Source: Candidatus Fibrimonadaceae bacterium
Lineage (GTDB): Bacteria; Fibrobacterota; Fibrobacteria; Fibrobacterales; Fibrobacteraceae
Length of the DNA: 64,000 nt
Direction: 5' to 3'
Assembly: GCA_031281345.1 (NCBI GenBank)
Contig: JAITFN010000067.1
Span: forward strand, 1-64,000
Part shown: positions 42,411 to 52,342 of the stretch, one piece after another
Numbering within the stretch: position 1 is the stretch's first letter
How the letters are laid out: every line of letters starts with the position of its first letter
Notes under the pieces: generated by a model
Told to the model about the DNA's origin: nothing
What the model saw: the letters and a program-made list of their open reading frames with translations, nothing else
Database searches by the model: none
Program-made: the position numbers and the translations under genes

Positions 42411-43015
42411 CTAAAATAACACACCACGTGTTTTTCTAAAATCCAGTCCAAATTTTCTAGAATTTGGGGTAGCAATAATATATCACTTTTTTCCAAACGC
42501 TCGGTTAGATTTTCTGGCGTGAAATTTTCCTCAATTTTTTTGGATTCGGGCACATAGCTCAAATGCCAAGGCTCCTGTTGCACCCTGCCTATGCCCGGCA
42601 AAAAAACCCGCCTGAATCCAAAGGAATTTCCGCTTTCAATTTGAGAATCCAGCCATTTGTGAAATTTTCCAAAAACCCCAAAAGATTCTTCCAAACTTAG
42701 CTCTGCCTCATAGCCTTCTGGAACTGCAGCCGCATCTATAACATCGATATCTGTACCCCATTCGTGCCTGCTGGTACCGGGCAAGGCACTCCAAAGCAAA
42801 ATCGCTTTCATACATTCCAAATCGGAAAGTTCGTCTCTATTTAGCGGTTTTCCCATTTCGTCTAAAATTTTTCTTTTTCCCAAAGCCTTCTCATTCCAAA
42901 TCAAAAGCTGCCTCTCAAAGCTGCGCCAACCGCTTTCAATTTTAGGTTCAAAGCCCTGCTTTCTTGCTTCTGCGCAAAAATTTTCAAATGCGTTCAATGT
43001 CTCGGGTTTTAGCAC
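42395..43015 (-). CDS. D-alanyl-D-alanine carboxypeptidase (VanY/M15B-like)
   Basis: 'SGWRSFERQLLIW', 'SRHEWGTDIDV', 'EPWHLSYV'. Confidence 0.85.
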   Translation of the reverse strand: MLKPETLNAFENFCAEARKQGFEPKIESGWRSFERQLLIWNEKALGKRKILDEMGKPLNRDELSDLECMKAILLWSALPGTSRHEWGTDIDVIDAAAVPEGYEAELSLEESFGVFGKFHKWLDSQIESGNSFGFRRVFLPGIGRVQQEPWHLSYVPESKKIEENFTPENLTERLEKSDILLLPQILENLDWILEKHVVCYFSYTTL

Positions 43016-43017
43016 TG

Positions 43018-43779
43018 CTACCTTGAAATTGGAACAGGCGAGAGTTTAGGGGCTGTTTTGCCTTCTGCCACACGCATAGTTTCTTTTATGGCTGTACGGA
43101 GCGCAAAATTTTCTCCGGCATTTTCCCATTTTCCGGTTTTGTTGTTCAGCCATAAAACAGTTTCTCCGTTTTGGCTTGTGAAAATTGAAGCAACCGTGCC
43201 ATAGCGAAAAAATTTGCCTGCTATCATTTTGCCGTCTAAATCCAAATTACCATTCCAAGTTTCGGCGGTGTAGCCAAGCCGAACCCTATCGAGCATAACT
43301 TCCCAAACCCTGCCAAAAGCCGCCTCGGAACTTATGAGGGATTTTTTGAGTTGCGAAGAAATTTCACGCAAGGCATCTGCGGCTTCGCTGTTTTTATATG
43401 GAAAACCGCTTTCCACAAATAACGCCAGAGTATCTATTGTTTTTGCCAAATCTTCGCTGTATTTTACCTTGCGTGTTTCAAAATAGCGAGTGGCTCCAAG
43501 TGCTTTTTGCCTTGCCCCTTTGAGTTTTTCTATTTCCGCTTTAAGCGAATCTATTTGCCCAAGCAATTCCTTTTCTTGATTTTCCAAAGCCGCGGTTTTT
43601 TGCCTTGCATTTGCAACAAAATCTGTGTGCCGTTTTGCTTCTGCCTGCGTTAAGTTTTTTTCCCTTTCCGTTTCTGCATTCACGGTCTTTATATTGCGGC
43701 GAATTTCTGCAACGCTGTTATCTTGCGCAAACAGCAGGGTGTTTGCGAGGGCAAGGGTGAGGAAAAGGAGGCAACGCAT
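43018..43779 (-). CDS. DUF3450-like secreted coiled-coil protein
   Basis: Signal peptide; long coiled-coil; 'DLDGKMIAGKFFRYGTVASIF'. Confidence 0.7.
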   Translation of the reverse strand: MRCLLFLTLALANTLLFAQDNSVAEIRRNIKTVNAETEREKNLTQAEAKRHTDFVANARQKTAALENQEKELLGQIDSLKAEIEKLKGARQKALGATRYFETRKVKYSEDLAKTIDTLALFVESGFPYKNSEAADALREISSQLKKSLISSEAAFGRVWEVMLDRVRLGYTAETWNGNLDLDGKMIAGKFFRYGTVASIFTSQNGETVLWLNNKTGKWENAGENFALRTAIKETMRVAEGKTAPKLSPVPISR

Positions 43780-43790
43780 AGAGGTAATGT

Positions 43791-43883
43791 AGAAAAAATT
43801 TCCGTGCCTGTCCAAAAGTTTTGCCAAGAAAACAGGCATTGTTACCCTGCCCACGAAGTGAAAATGGCAGGGTGAGTAAAATT
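43791..43883 (+). repeat. Dispersed repeat family B, copy 2
   Basis: Near-identical to 37524..37675 minus an internal segment. Confidence 0.88.
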
Positions 43884-43952
43884 TTTCAGGATTGCTGAAT
43901 ATATGTGTGTGACTTGCAATATCTTTTTCTATCTTTAATGATGAGGTAAATT

Positions 43953-44177
43953 ATGCCACAAACACTTTCTGCTACGATAGCCAACCCTGTACATTCGGCT
44001 CTTAATGAGTTGCCGCAAAATGCGTTGCAAGAACTTTATGATTTTGCAGAATTTTTGTTATCGAAACATAAACCCACTGAAAAGAAACATCCTACTTTTG
44101 GTTGTATGAAAGGTATGTTGAAATATATGAGTGATGATTTTAATGAGCCGCTAGAAGATTTCAAGGAGTATATGTAA
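43953..44177 (+). CDS. DUF2281-like antitoxin with FGC-KG..FKEYM C-terminus
   Basis: 'LPQNALQELYDFAEFLLSKH'; stop adjacent to PIN start. Confidence 0.8.
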   Translation: MPQTLSATIANPVHSALNELPQNALQELYDFAEFLLSKHKPTEKKHPTFGCMKGMLKYMSDDFNEPLEDFKEYM

Positions 44178-44561
44178 ATGGATGTTATTTTAGATACGCA
44201 AACATTTATTTGGTTTTGCGAAGGCGATGAGAAATTGCCAAATAATGTTAGAGATATAATTAGTAATAAAGAAAACAATATAAAAGTGAGTATAGCAAGT
44301 TTATGGGAAATGACGATAAAAATGAGCATTGAAAAATTAGTTTTGTCTTTTAATATAATTGAGATTATGAATTTGGTTTTTGAAAATGGCTTTAAAGTTT
44401 TGCCAATTGAAGCAAAGCATTTAATTTCACTATTCGGTTTGAAATATTTTCACAGAGATCCTTTTGACAGAATGATAATAGCACAAAGCGTATCAGAGAA
44501 TATTCCTGTTATTTCGTCAGATAGCGTTTTTAAGGAATATCCTGTGCAGGTTATTTGGTAA
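44178..44561 (+). CDS. PIN-domain toxin (VapC-like)
   Basis: 'VILDTQTFIWFCEGDEKL', 'FHRDPFDRMIIAQS'. Confidence 0.92.
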   Translation: MDVILDTQTFIWFCEGDEKLPNNVRDIISNKENNIKVSIASLWEMTIKMSIEKLVLSFNIIEIMNLVFENGFKVLPIEAKHLISLFGLKYFHRDPFDRMIIAQSVSENIPVISSDSVFKEYPVQVIW

Positions 44562-44602
44562 GGGCAACTCTCGCAGTTGCTCCAAATGTGAAATGATTTG
44601 CG
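44561..44602 (+). repeat. Dispersed repeat family C
   Basis: agggcaactctcgcagttgctccaaatgtgaaatgatttg. Confidence 0.75.
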
Positions 44603-44608
44603 GTGCGA

Positions 44609-45358
44609 TTAATCCTGCACGCAACGAACGCTTATTAGGTTGGTCTTAGTACCAGTGGACCAGCGTACGTCCTCGGTACTGTAGATCATACGCCAGTTAT
44701 AGGCACCATGTCCATAGTAACTAGCACTCCACCAGTGGCTGAGGTTGTCGACACTTCGAAAATAATCCTCATTAAAGCGGACACCCGCTGGCAGGGCAGA
44801 AAACCTATAAGTGTCTAGACCATTGCCAGATTCTCCATCGTAATCGTTCCAGCCAATTTCCGCTTTAAGATGTTTTCCCGCGCAATTACTGCACTCACTA
44901 TTGCTCTCAACGTAGCTTACCAGTTCTTCCCACTCCGCCTTGCTAGGAATATGCCAACCGCTGGGACAAATGCCTTGATGTTTTACATCACTTCCATCCC
45001 ATTCTGCTTCATTGTATTTTGCGTCTATGCTCATAGCTGTTGCCCAGTCGTATAATCTGCCGTACTTATCGCAATAGCTTTCTTTATTATCATAACATTT
45101 ACTGCCACTTGCTTTGTAGTTAAGGTTCTCCGCCATCCAAGTCTGAGTGTTAATTACAACGGTTCTATACTCTTGACCACCGCAAGACAAAATTCCGCTA
45201 CTAGTCGTAGCATTAGGACAGCTGCCTTGCCCGTTGCCTCCACCGCTAGGGTCGTTGTTGTTGTTGTTGCCGCCGCTGTCATCGCTAGAGCAAGAAAAGG
45301 TGAATGCCAAGGCAAATCCGAAAATTGCCGCTAGTAGAAAACGTCTATTTGTTTTCAT
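44609..45358 (-). CDS. FISUMP-domain lipoprotein
   Basis: Lipobox LAFTFSCSSDD; 'TQTWMAENLNYKASGSKCYDNKESYCDKYGRLYDWATAM...SVRCVQD'. Confidence 0.94.
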   Translation of the reverse strand: MKTNRRFLLAAIFGFALAFTFSCSSDDSGGNNNNNDPSGGGNGQGSCPNATTSSGILSCGGQEYRTVVINTQTWMAENLNYKASGSKCYDNKESYCDKYGRLYDWATAMSIDAKYNEAEWDGSDVKHQGICPSGWHIPSKAEWEELVSYVESNSECSNCAGKHLKAEIGWNDYDGESGNGLDTYRFSALPAGVRFNEDYFRSVDNLSHWWSASYYGHGAYNWRMIYSTEDVRWSTGTKTNLISVRCVQD

Positions 45359-45390
45359 AGTGAACTCCTTTGTTGAAGGGAATTAGTGTA

Positions 45391-45412
45391 GGGGGGGGGG
45401 GGGGAGGGGGGG
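45391..45412. repeat. G14-A-G7 tract (C7TC14 on the coding strand of the FISUMP gene), upstream of its ATG
   Basis: Direct reading. Confidence 0.95.
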
Positions 45413-45680
45413 TAAAACATTAAAAACGTTTTTAGAGCTTGCACTGCAAGCCCTAGCGTTAAATGTTGTTTTGCCAGTATTGGTCATATTTGGGTATAAT
45501 ATAGAAAATTGTTTTCGGCTTTATTCTGAAAATCCTGCAAATTCTGTGAAATAAGTATAACAGACACTTGATAAAGCATTTATAGATAGGCGTTTTTCAT
45601 TGCTCTGGTAATTCTGATTCAGACAAAGTAAATGCAAATATACCGAAATTAAGTTAAAAATCGGGGTTCAGATAAAATGA

Positions 45681-45762
45681 TTTTTACTCACCCTGCCATT
45701 TTCACTTCGTGGGCAGGGTAACAATGCCTGTTTTCTTGGCAAAACTTTTGGACAGGCACGGA
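45681..45762 (-). repeat. Dispersed repeat family B, copy 3 (inverted)
   Basis: tttttactcaccctgccattttcacttcgtgggcagggtaacaatgcctgttttcttggcaaaacttttggacaggcacgg. Confidence 0.88.
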
Positions 45763-45829
45763 CGCCTATCCAATTTGCATTTCGCTGGCGAACAGCCGTA
45801 GGCTGGTCATTTTTTTCTATATTACCCCC

Positions 45830-47065
45830 ATGAAAAATCTCTCTGATGTCGATTCCGCAATTTTCAATCTCATAAATAAAGAAGCTATGCGCCAAGAAGA
45901 TGGCATTGAGCTTATAGCTTCCGAAAATTATGTGTCAAAAGCTGTTATGGAGGCTATGGGTAGCTGCTTAACCAATAAATATAGCGAAGGCTACATCGGC
46001 AAGCGTTATTATGGCGGCAATGAGGTGATAGACGAAGTTGAGCTTCTGGCTGTGGAAAGGTGCAAAAAGCTCTTTGGTTGCGAACACGTAAATGTTCAGC
46101 CGCTTTCTGGCAGCCCTGCAAATGCTGCGGTTTATTTTGCAACCATAAAACCGGGCGACAAAGTTCTCGGCTTGCAGCTAGACCACGGCGGGCATTTGTC
46201 ACACGGACATCCTGTGAATTTTTCAGGAATGCTCTATAATTTCACGCAATATCAGGTGGAAAAAGAAACAGGCAGAATAAATATGGAAAAAGTACGGGAA
46301 ATAGCCATGCGCGAAAAACCGAAAATGATTTTGGCAGGCTTCTCGGCATATAGCAGGAATCTAGACTGGAAAAAATTTAAGGAAATAGCAGACGAAGTTG
46401 GTGCAATTACATTTGCCGATATTGCTCATATAGCAGGCTTAATAGCAGGCAAGGCTATAGATAGCCCAATTCCTTATTTTGATATTGTTAGCACCACAAC
46501 CCACAAAACTTTGAGAGGTCCGCGTGGTGCAATAATAATGTGCAAAGAGGCTTTTGCAAAAGCTATAGATAAATCTGTGTTCCCCGGTATGCAGGGAGGT
46601 CCTCACGACCATTCAACTGCGGCAAAAGCGGTGACTTTTGAAGAGGCATTGCATCCTGAATTTCAAACTTATGCAAAGAATGTTATAGAAAATGCACGTG
46701 CAATGGCGGCAGAGCTTATGGCATCTGGTTTTAAAATAATTTCCGATGGCACTGATAATCACCTTATGGTTGTTGACGTAACTAGCAAGGGAATTTCTGG
46801 CAAAGAAGCGGAGCAGGTTTTGGATTTAGTTGGCATTTCTTCAAGCCGCTCAACCATTCCTTTTGACCCTCGAAAACCTATGGATCCGTCTGGGGTTCGC
46901 TTGGGAACAGCGGCAATCACAACCAGAGGCTTTGACATCCAAGACACCAAAGCAGTTGCAAAAGCCATTGCGCAGGCTATTGAAAATCCCAAAGACGAAG
47001 CAAAACTGAAAAGCATTAGGGAAAGCATTTTGGAGCTGTGCAGAAAAAGACCTTTGTATAAGTGA
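45830..47065 (+). CDS. glyA: Serine hydroxymethyltransferase
   Basis: 'EDGIELIASENYVSKAVMEAMGS', 'STTTHKTLRGPRGA', 'GVRLGTAAITTRG'. Confidence 0.97.
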   Translation: MKNLSDVDSAIFNLINKEAMRQEDGIELIASENYVSKAVMEAMGSCLTNKYSEGYIGKRYYGGNEVIDEVELLAVERCKKLFGCEHVNVQPLSGSPANAAVYFATIKPGDKVLGLQLDHGGHLSHGHPVNFSGMLYNFTQYQVEKETGRINMEKVREIAMREKPKMILAGFSAYSRNLDWKKFKEIADEVGAITFADIAHIAGLIAGKAIDSPIPYFDIVSTTTHKTLRGPRGAIIMCKEAFAKAIDKSVFPGMQGGPHDHSTAAKAVTFEEALHPEFQTYAKNVIENARAMAAELMASGFKIISDGTDNHLMVVDVTSKGISGKEAEQVLDLVGISSSRSTIPFDPRKPMDPSGVRLGTAAITTRGFDIQDTKAVAKAIAQAIENPKDEAKLKSIRESILELCRKRPLYK

Positions 47066-47068
47066 GGG

Positions 47069-47368
47069 TTAATTACTGTAGCAACCCTCAGATTCGTAAT
47101 GTGCTTCGCATTCTTTTTTGTCAGTGCCATTGCAACCATCAGGCATAACGCATTTGTTCACTGATTCTACATCAAGACCATCGAGACAATCCCAATCATC
47201 TCTACAAGCCTCTTTTTCTGCTTCATATTTACTTATGCATTTCGTTGCAAGAGACTTAAACTCTTCACAAGTGAGCCAGCCGCCTTTATCATCATCTGAG
47301 CAGGAAAATGTGAACGCCAAGGCAAGCCCAAAGGTTGCCGCCAATGTGATTTTTGAGACTATTTTCAT
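47069..47368 (-). CDS. Small Cys-rich lipoprotein with FISUMP-type signal peptide
   Basis: 'LAATFGLALAFTFSCSDDD'. Confidence 0.7.
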   Translation of the reverse strand: MKIVSKITLAATFGLALAFTFSCSDDDKGGWLTCEEFKSLATKCISKYEAEKEACRDDWDCLDGLDVESVNKCVMPDGCNGTDKKECEAHYESEGCYSN

Positions 47369-47510
47369 ATAAAACTCCTATTGGTATGTTTTTACAATAA
47401 TAATATACATATTTTTATGCTTTTTGTCAAGTGTAAGTCAATAAATAGGCTATTTAGTTAGGTGGACTTTGTGCAACAAAGGGGTAACATAAATTCTATA
47501 TTATCCAAAT

Positions 47511-48917
47511 ATGTCCCCATTCATAGCCTTGGATTGTATCTTTATATTGCTCCCCTTTGTGGTTTTGGCCTTTGGGTTATTTTCTAAAAAAATCTCTGTT
47601 TTATTGGCTAATTCCTGTTCGGCGGTTTTGTTTTTGCTTTATGCGGGTTTTTCTATTTGTGGATTTGAGGAAGGGAACTTAAATGCGAGTTTTTTAACTT
47701 GGAATGTGAATGGCTTTGGAATTTTGATAAGGGAACTTTTGCTGCTGTCTTTCTTTTTTGCCTCTGTTTTGAGCAATAATTACGATTTAAAAAACAAACC
47801 GGAATTTTTGGGTGCTATGCTATTTGTAGCGGTTGGCGGAATGCTTGTTGCCTCGGCTGGCGAACTTTTATCCCTGTTCATAGGCCTTGAGCTTGCAACT
47901 ATGCCCATGTATTTTTTGGTTGCTTGGAACAAAAGCTCTGCAAAAGGAGCAGAAGCAGCCCTTAAATATGTGCTTATGGGTTCAATAGCCACTGCGGTAT
48001 TGCTGTTTGGTCTCAGTTATCTGTATGGTTTCGCAGGGTCGCTTTTTTATGAAGATATTTACAACGCAGTAGGCAATACCCTTGAAACAGATGCCAAGTT
48101 ATTGCTGGTGGCTGTGGTTTTTATAGTTATGGGAGTGGGTTTTAAACTCACTTTGTTCCCCTTCCACACTTGGGCTCCCGATGTTTACGAGGGTGCGCCA
48201 ACACCGATAACAGCCTATTTATCCGTTAGCTCAAAAGCCGTTGCCCTTGTTTTTTTAAGCGCTCTTATATACTATCCTTTGTCGGATTTGGGCTTTGTGT
48301 TCAGGATTATATTTTCTGCGCTTGCTATGGCAACCATATTCATAGGCAATTTGGGAGCATTGAAGCAGAGCAGGCTGCGCAGGTTTATGGCGTATAGTTC
48401 CATTGCGCAGGCGGGTTACATTTTAATAGGGCTATGCGGTAGCGAGAGGCTTGGCATTTCTTCTTTTGTTTATTACTTGTTTCTTTATGCTTTTTCAAAT
48501 TACCTTATGTTCTTTTTAATTAGCATAATAGGCAAAAGCCGCCCAGAGAGCTTTGATTCTCTTGCGGGGCTTTCCAAGCAAAGCCCTTTGCTCGCTGTTA
48601 TGTTCGCCATTAGCGCATTTAGCTTGGCTGGAATTCCGCCGCTTGCTGGTTTTATAGGCAAATGGATGGTATTTGCGAGTGCGGCTTCTGTGGGAAATTA
48701 TGTGCTTGTCGGTTTTGCTGCCATAAACAGCGTTATTGCTCTGTATTATTATTTGCAAATAGTGAAAGCTGCTTGGGTTAATGATGCAAACGAAAATTTG
48801 CCTCCTGTGGAAGTTTGCCTATGGCAAAAGATAATCCTTGTTGTGCTTGGTACTTGCGTTTTATTCTGTGGCATTGCCCCCTGGCTGCATACTTATATAT
48901 ATTCGTTGGCGTGGTAA
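47511..48917 (+). CDS. nuoN: NADH-quinone oxidoreductase subunit N
   Basis: 'ALKYVLMGSIATAVLLFGLSYLYG', 'FPFHTWAPDVYEGAPTPITAYLSVSSKAVA'. Confidence 0.95.
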   Translation: MSPFIALDCIFILLPFVVLAFGLFSKKISVLLANSCSAVLFLLYAGFSICGFEEGNLNASFLTWNVNGFGILIRELLLLSFFFASVLSNNYDLKNKPEFLGAMLFVAVGGMLVASAGELLSLFIGLELATMPMYFLVAWNKSSAKGAEAALKYVLMGSIATAVLLFGLSYLYGFAGSLFYEDIYNAVGNTLETDAKLLLVAVVFIVMGVGFKLTLFPFHTWAPDVYEGAPTPITAYLSVSSKAVALVFLSALIYYPLSDLGFVFRIIFSALAMATIFIGNLGALKQSRLRRFMAYSSIAQAGYILIGLCGSERLGISSFVYYLFLYAFSNYLMFFLISIIGKSRPESFDSLAGLSKQSPLLAVMFAISAFSLAGIPPLAGFIGKWMVFASAASVGNYVLVGFAAINSVIALYYYLQIVKAAWVNDANENLPPVEVCLWQKIILVVLGTCVLFCGIAPWLHTYIYSLAW

Positions 48918-48936
48918 CATTTATGGACATAAAAAC

Positions 48937-49509
48937 ATGAAGATAAGAGAATTGCTGTTTAGGCGTTTTAGCTTGCCAGCGGGTCTTCTCGCTCTTGTTT
49001 CTGTTCTTGTTTTGTCTTATTTTTATTATCGCTTGCAAATAAACACTCCTTTTGCTTATGAACAGATAATTGCCAATATTTCAGAGTATAGGTTGCTGGA
49101 TTCTCGGATATATGTTTATGAAAATCCTGAGCAAATAAATTTTTCTTATGTTAGGGATAATTTGAATATTCAGCAATCTCTTGTGGCATCTACAGAGGAA
49201 TTGTTGAACAATTTGAACAGCGGTGGAATTAAGGTTCCAAGTACAGATGCGCTTTTTGAAATTGAAAAAAATATAACTTTGAGAATACGCTGGCTCTCGG
49301 AGTGCTTAAAAAACGATTCTTGCAATGTTGAAGAATGGAATTACAGCAGAGCCAAGGCACACGATGCTTGTGGAATTTTGCTCGCATCTTTTTACAATTT
49401 GGTGGCAGAGCAAGAAGAAGCTTGGTCTAAAAACCTGAAAATATTTTACATATTATCTGTTATGCTTTTGCTCTCCACGTTGTTTTTTGCAGCGAAGAGA
49501 AAGGAATAA
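48937..49509 (+). CDS. Hypothetical membrane-anchored protein
   Basis: N- and C-terminal hydrophobic segments. Confidence 0.55.
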   Translation: MKIRELLFRRFSLPAGLLALVSVLVLSYFYYRLQINTPFAYEQIIANISEYRLLDSRIYVYENPEQINFSYVRDNLNIQQSLVASTEELLNNLNSGGIKVPSTDALFEIEKNITLRIRWLSECLKNDSCNVEEWNYSRAKAHDACGILLASFYNLVAEQEEAWSKNLKIFYILSVMLLLSTLFFAAKRKE

Positions 49510-49519
49510 GGTTAAGTTT

Positions 49520-52225
49520 TTACTCTGTAACCAATTCAATGATTTTTACGAACAAACTGTTTGTCAGAGCATAGGTATCCAAGCCTTCAAAATTCAATGT
49601 GCTGAAAATAATTTTGCCCTTTCCGTACTCCATTATCTGCAAATCCACACCGGCTTGCAATTCAGAATTTTTTATGGAAACCGAGTGTACATAGCTCACA
49701 GCATCTTTAATTTTAAGCATAGATAGGCTAGGCACAACGGCAGAGCAGGTTTTATCCAACACAGATTTCTCAAATAACTCGCTTTCAAGTTCGGATTTTT
49801 TTGGGATGTAGTGAATGCTTGCCCCCGCAGCTCCAGAGGAATAAAAACACTCAAAAGAATTGCCAAATGCGGAAAAGTTGTTGAGCAACCTGATGTCTTC
49901 TGGAATTATGTCTGAGATAAAGAGGACTTTTCCAGATTTGACTGCGTTTGCAACGGATTCCAAAATTGAGTTATCTGCCCAAGAACTGAGTGCCGCTGTG
50001 AATAACACCGGTTTTTTGCTGTTTATCATCTTGATTATTTCAGATGAATTTTCTGCGGTGTCTAAGAATTCGGATTTTGCAAGCACGTTTTTAATGTTTG
50101 GAGTTTCAATAATTTCTATTGGTTCTTCCAAGGAATAAATTTCTTTTTCGTTGCTTTCAAGCGTTAGCTTTAAGATGTAAGAACCTGTTTTTTGCGGAGC
50201 TTTTAGGCTTAGGTCGCCAAGAGATGCAAGTGTGAATTTTGGAACGGAGAAATTTTTGCTTTGCGAAACCTCTGCTTTCCCGCTTTTATTCAAAAGCTGC
50301 ACAGATACGGTTATTTCGTTTAATCTTTTTTCGTTGAGCAAACTGAGCTGAAACGAAATGCTTTCGTTTTTTGCCACAACACGCTCCAAACCGCTCAAAA
50401 GCAACCTAGTGGAAGCGTTTATGTTTTTAATGCCTTGCTCTAAATTTTTGCTCTCTCCGTTTTCTTTTACTATTCCGCTAAAATCATTTTTGAAATCTGC
50501 CCATTCTTCAATGAAATATCCGCTAACAACAGGGCTGCTCTGCAAGCATTGAATGTTTTGGTCAAGCCCAGACAGAGCAAGCTCATTTGAATCTTTTACA
50601 AAAGATTCTGGATTTTGCCAAGTGTCTTTTGCGTGTTTGCTTATGAAGTTCTTTATTTTTTGCAACAAACTTTGCATATCAGCATCGTTTTTTGCAGAAC
50701 CAAAGATATGATGATTTTTTATGGAGAGCAAAACTTTTCCGTTTTTCTTTATATCATCGGTAAACAGCTTGTAGTTCTCTTGCAGCCAGTCGTCTCCAAA
50801 GAATGGGTCTGGAATAACAAAATCTTTGTCTTCTGAAATTCCGTAGCGAGATAAAAACAAGGTGAAAGGAACTCCGCCAAAAATTTTGAGTGCGAGATAG
50901 TGCGAAGAATATGGAAGCACTGTGCCATCGGTTACGCCTATTATTTTTCCCGTTGCGCTGAATGTTTTTTCGTGCCCGTGCTTGAAATTTTGGTCGTTGT
51001 CTATGGAGACGTTGTTTATGTTGCTTATAGCCGGATGGCAACTTTCCAAAGTGTCTATGCGGTTTAAAAGTTTTGCTCCATTTTCTAAAATTAACCTACC
51101 GTTTTCTGAACCTAAAATCCAAGCCGCAAGTGATGGGTGGTTTGAACTTTCGCACACTATTTCTGGAGCGATTGCTTTAATGGCTTCTAAACCCATTTTG
51201 CTAGATTGCTCATCGCATATAGGGAATTCTTGAAAAACCAAAAGCCCAAGTCTATCGCATTCGTCTAAAGCCTCTCTGTTAAAAGGAGCGCCTCCTGTGC
51301 GAACAGCATTAAAACCCAGTTCCTTGATTTGTTCCAATTCTTTTGCAATAGAGGCATCTCTGCGGTGGCTATATGTTATGCCGTGTATTTTAATTATGGA
51401 ATCGTTTAAAAAGAAATCGCCCTGCTTGCAGTCAAATTTTTTAAAACCAAAATTAGAAGACAGGTAATTAGAACCATCTAAACGAACTTCCAGAGCGTAA
51501 TTATCTGGCGTTTCAGTGGACCAAAGCTTTATATCCTTAAATCTCAAATGCAGAGTGACATTCGTATTTTCCTTTTCAAGTTTAACTTCTTTTTGAATAG
51601 ACGAAACTTCCAATTTTGGGTCGCGGGCAAAAATTTTCAGTTTTGCCACATAGTTGCGCGGGTTGTTGAAAGACAATTTCACATTTATTCGCCCGTGGTC
51701 TGCATTTGAGGCTATTTCCATAGAGGTGAGCAAGGCTCTTTCGCCGCTTATTATGTATGCTTTGCCTGTAAGCCCTGCAAAGGGGTAGCGTTTCCAAGGC
51801 AGTCCTAGGGGCATTTGCTCGGCTGGTATAGGGTCGCCACCGGAAATTAGTTCAAAGCTATCGCTCGGCGAAACGCTGGATATTTTAACGCACAGCAAAT
51901 TTTCGTGATTTGTTTTTGCAAACTGCGAAATATCAAATTCAAAAGGAGTACTTGAGCCAAAATGGTCTCCCACTAATTTTCCGTTTACCCAAACAACCGC
52001 ATAAACTGATGCCTGCTCAAAGTGCAGCAAGCATCTTTTGTCTTTGGTAGATAGTGAAAATTTTTTGTAATAAAAGGCTGTTTCAGCCGTATTTTCTTCC
52101 CAAATATGCGGAATTTCCACATTTTTAGCCTTGCTAGGGATTTCAGCAAACCAGCGGCCAGCTACCCCTTTATTTTCTGGGTCCAAAATAATTTTCCAAG
52201 TGCCGTTCAAATTCGTTTCGCTCAT
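49520..52225 (-). CDS. Glycoside hydrolase family 2-like protein
   Basis: GH2 N-terminal sandwich/Ig; 'HGITYSHRRDASIAKELEQIKELGFNAVRTGGAPFNREALDECDRLGLLVFQEFP'; 'NHPSLAAWILGSENG'. Confidence 0.85.
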   Translation of the reverse strand: MSETNLNGTWKIILDPENKGVAGRWFAEIPSKAKNVEIPHIWEENTAETAFYYKKFSLSTKDKRCLLHFEQASVYAVVWVNGKLVGDHFGSSTPFEFDISQFAKTNHENLLCVKISSVSPSDSFELISGGDPIPAEQMPLGLPWKRYPFAGLTGKAYIISGERALLTSMEIASNADHGRINVKLSFNNPRNYVAKLKIFARDPKLEVSSIQKEVKLEKENTNVTLHLRFKDIKLWSTETPDNYALEVRLDGSNYLSSNFGFKKFDCKQGDFFLNDSIIKIHGITYSHRRDASIAKELEQIKELGFNAVRTGGAPFNREALDECDRLGLLVFQEFPICDEQSSKMGLEAIKAIAPEIVCESSNHPSLAAWILGSENGRLILENGAKLLNRIDTLESCHPAISNINNVSIDNDQNFKHGHEKTFSATGKIIGVTDGTVLPYSSHYLALKIFGGVPFTLFLSRYGISEDKDFVIPDPFFGDDWLQENYKLFTDDIKKNGKVLLSIKNHHIFGSAKNDADMQSLLQKIKNFISKHAKDTWQNPESFVKDSNELALSGLDQNIQCLQSSPVVSGYFIEEWADFKNDFSGIVKENGESKNLEQGIKNINASTRLLLSGLERVVAKNESISFQLSLLNEKRLNEITVSVQLLNKSGKAEVSQSKNFSVPKFTLASLGDLSLKAPQKTGSYILKLTLESNEKEIYSLEEPIEIIETPNIKNVLAKSEFLDTAENSSEIIKMINSKKPVLFTAALSSWADNSILESVANAVKSGKVLFISDIIPEDIRLLNNFSAFGNSFECFYSSGAAGASIHYIPKKSELESELFEKSVLDKTCSAVVPSLSMLKIKDAVSYVHSVSIKNSELQAGVDLQIMEYGKGKIIFSTLNFEGLDTYALTNSLFVKIIELVTE

Positions 52226-52342
52226 AAGTAGAGAAATATACTAAATTTTTTTTACTAATTTATTATTAAATAAGCTAGCTCTACAGCTTCTTTCGTTCTT
52301 GCGGAGGAGGCTTTCGGGGTTTAAAAAAATGGAGGGGGTCCA

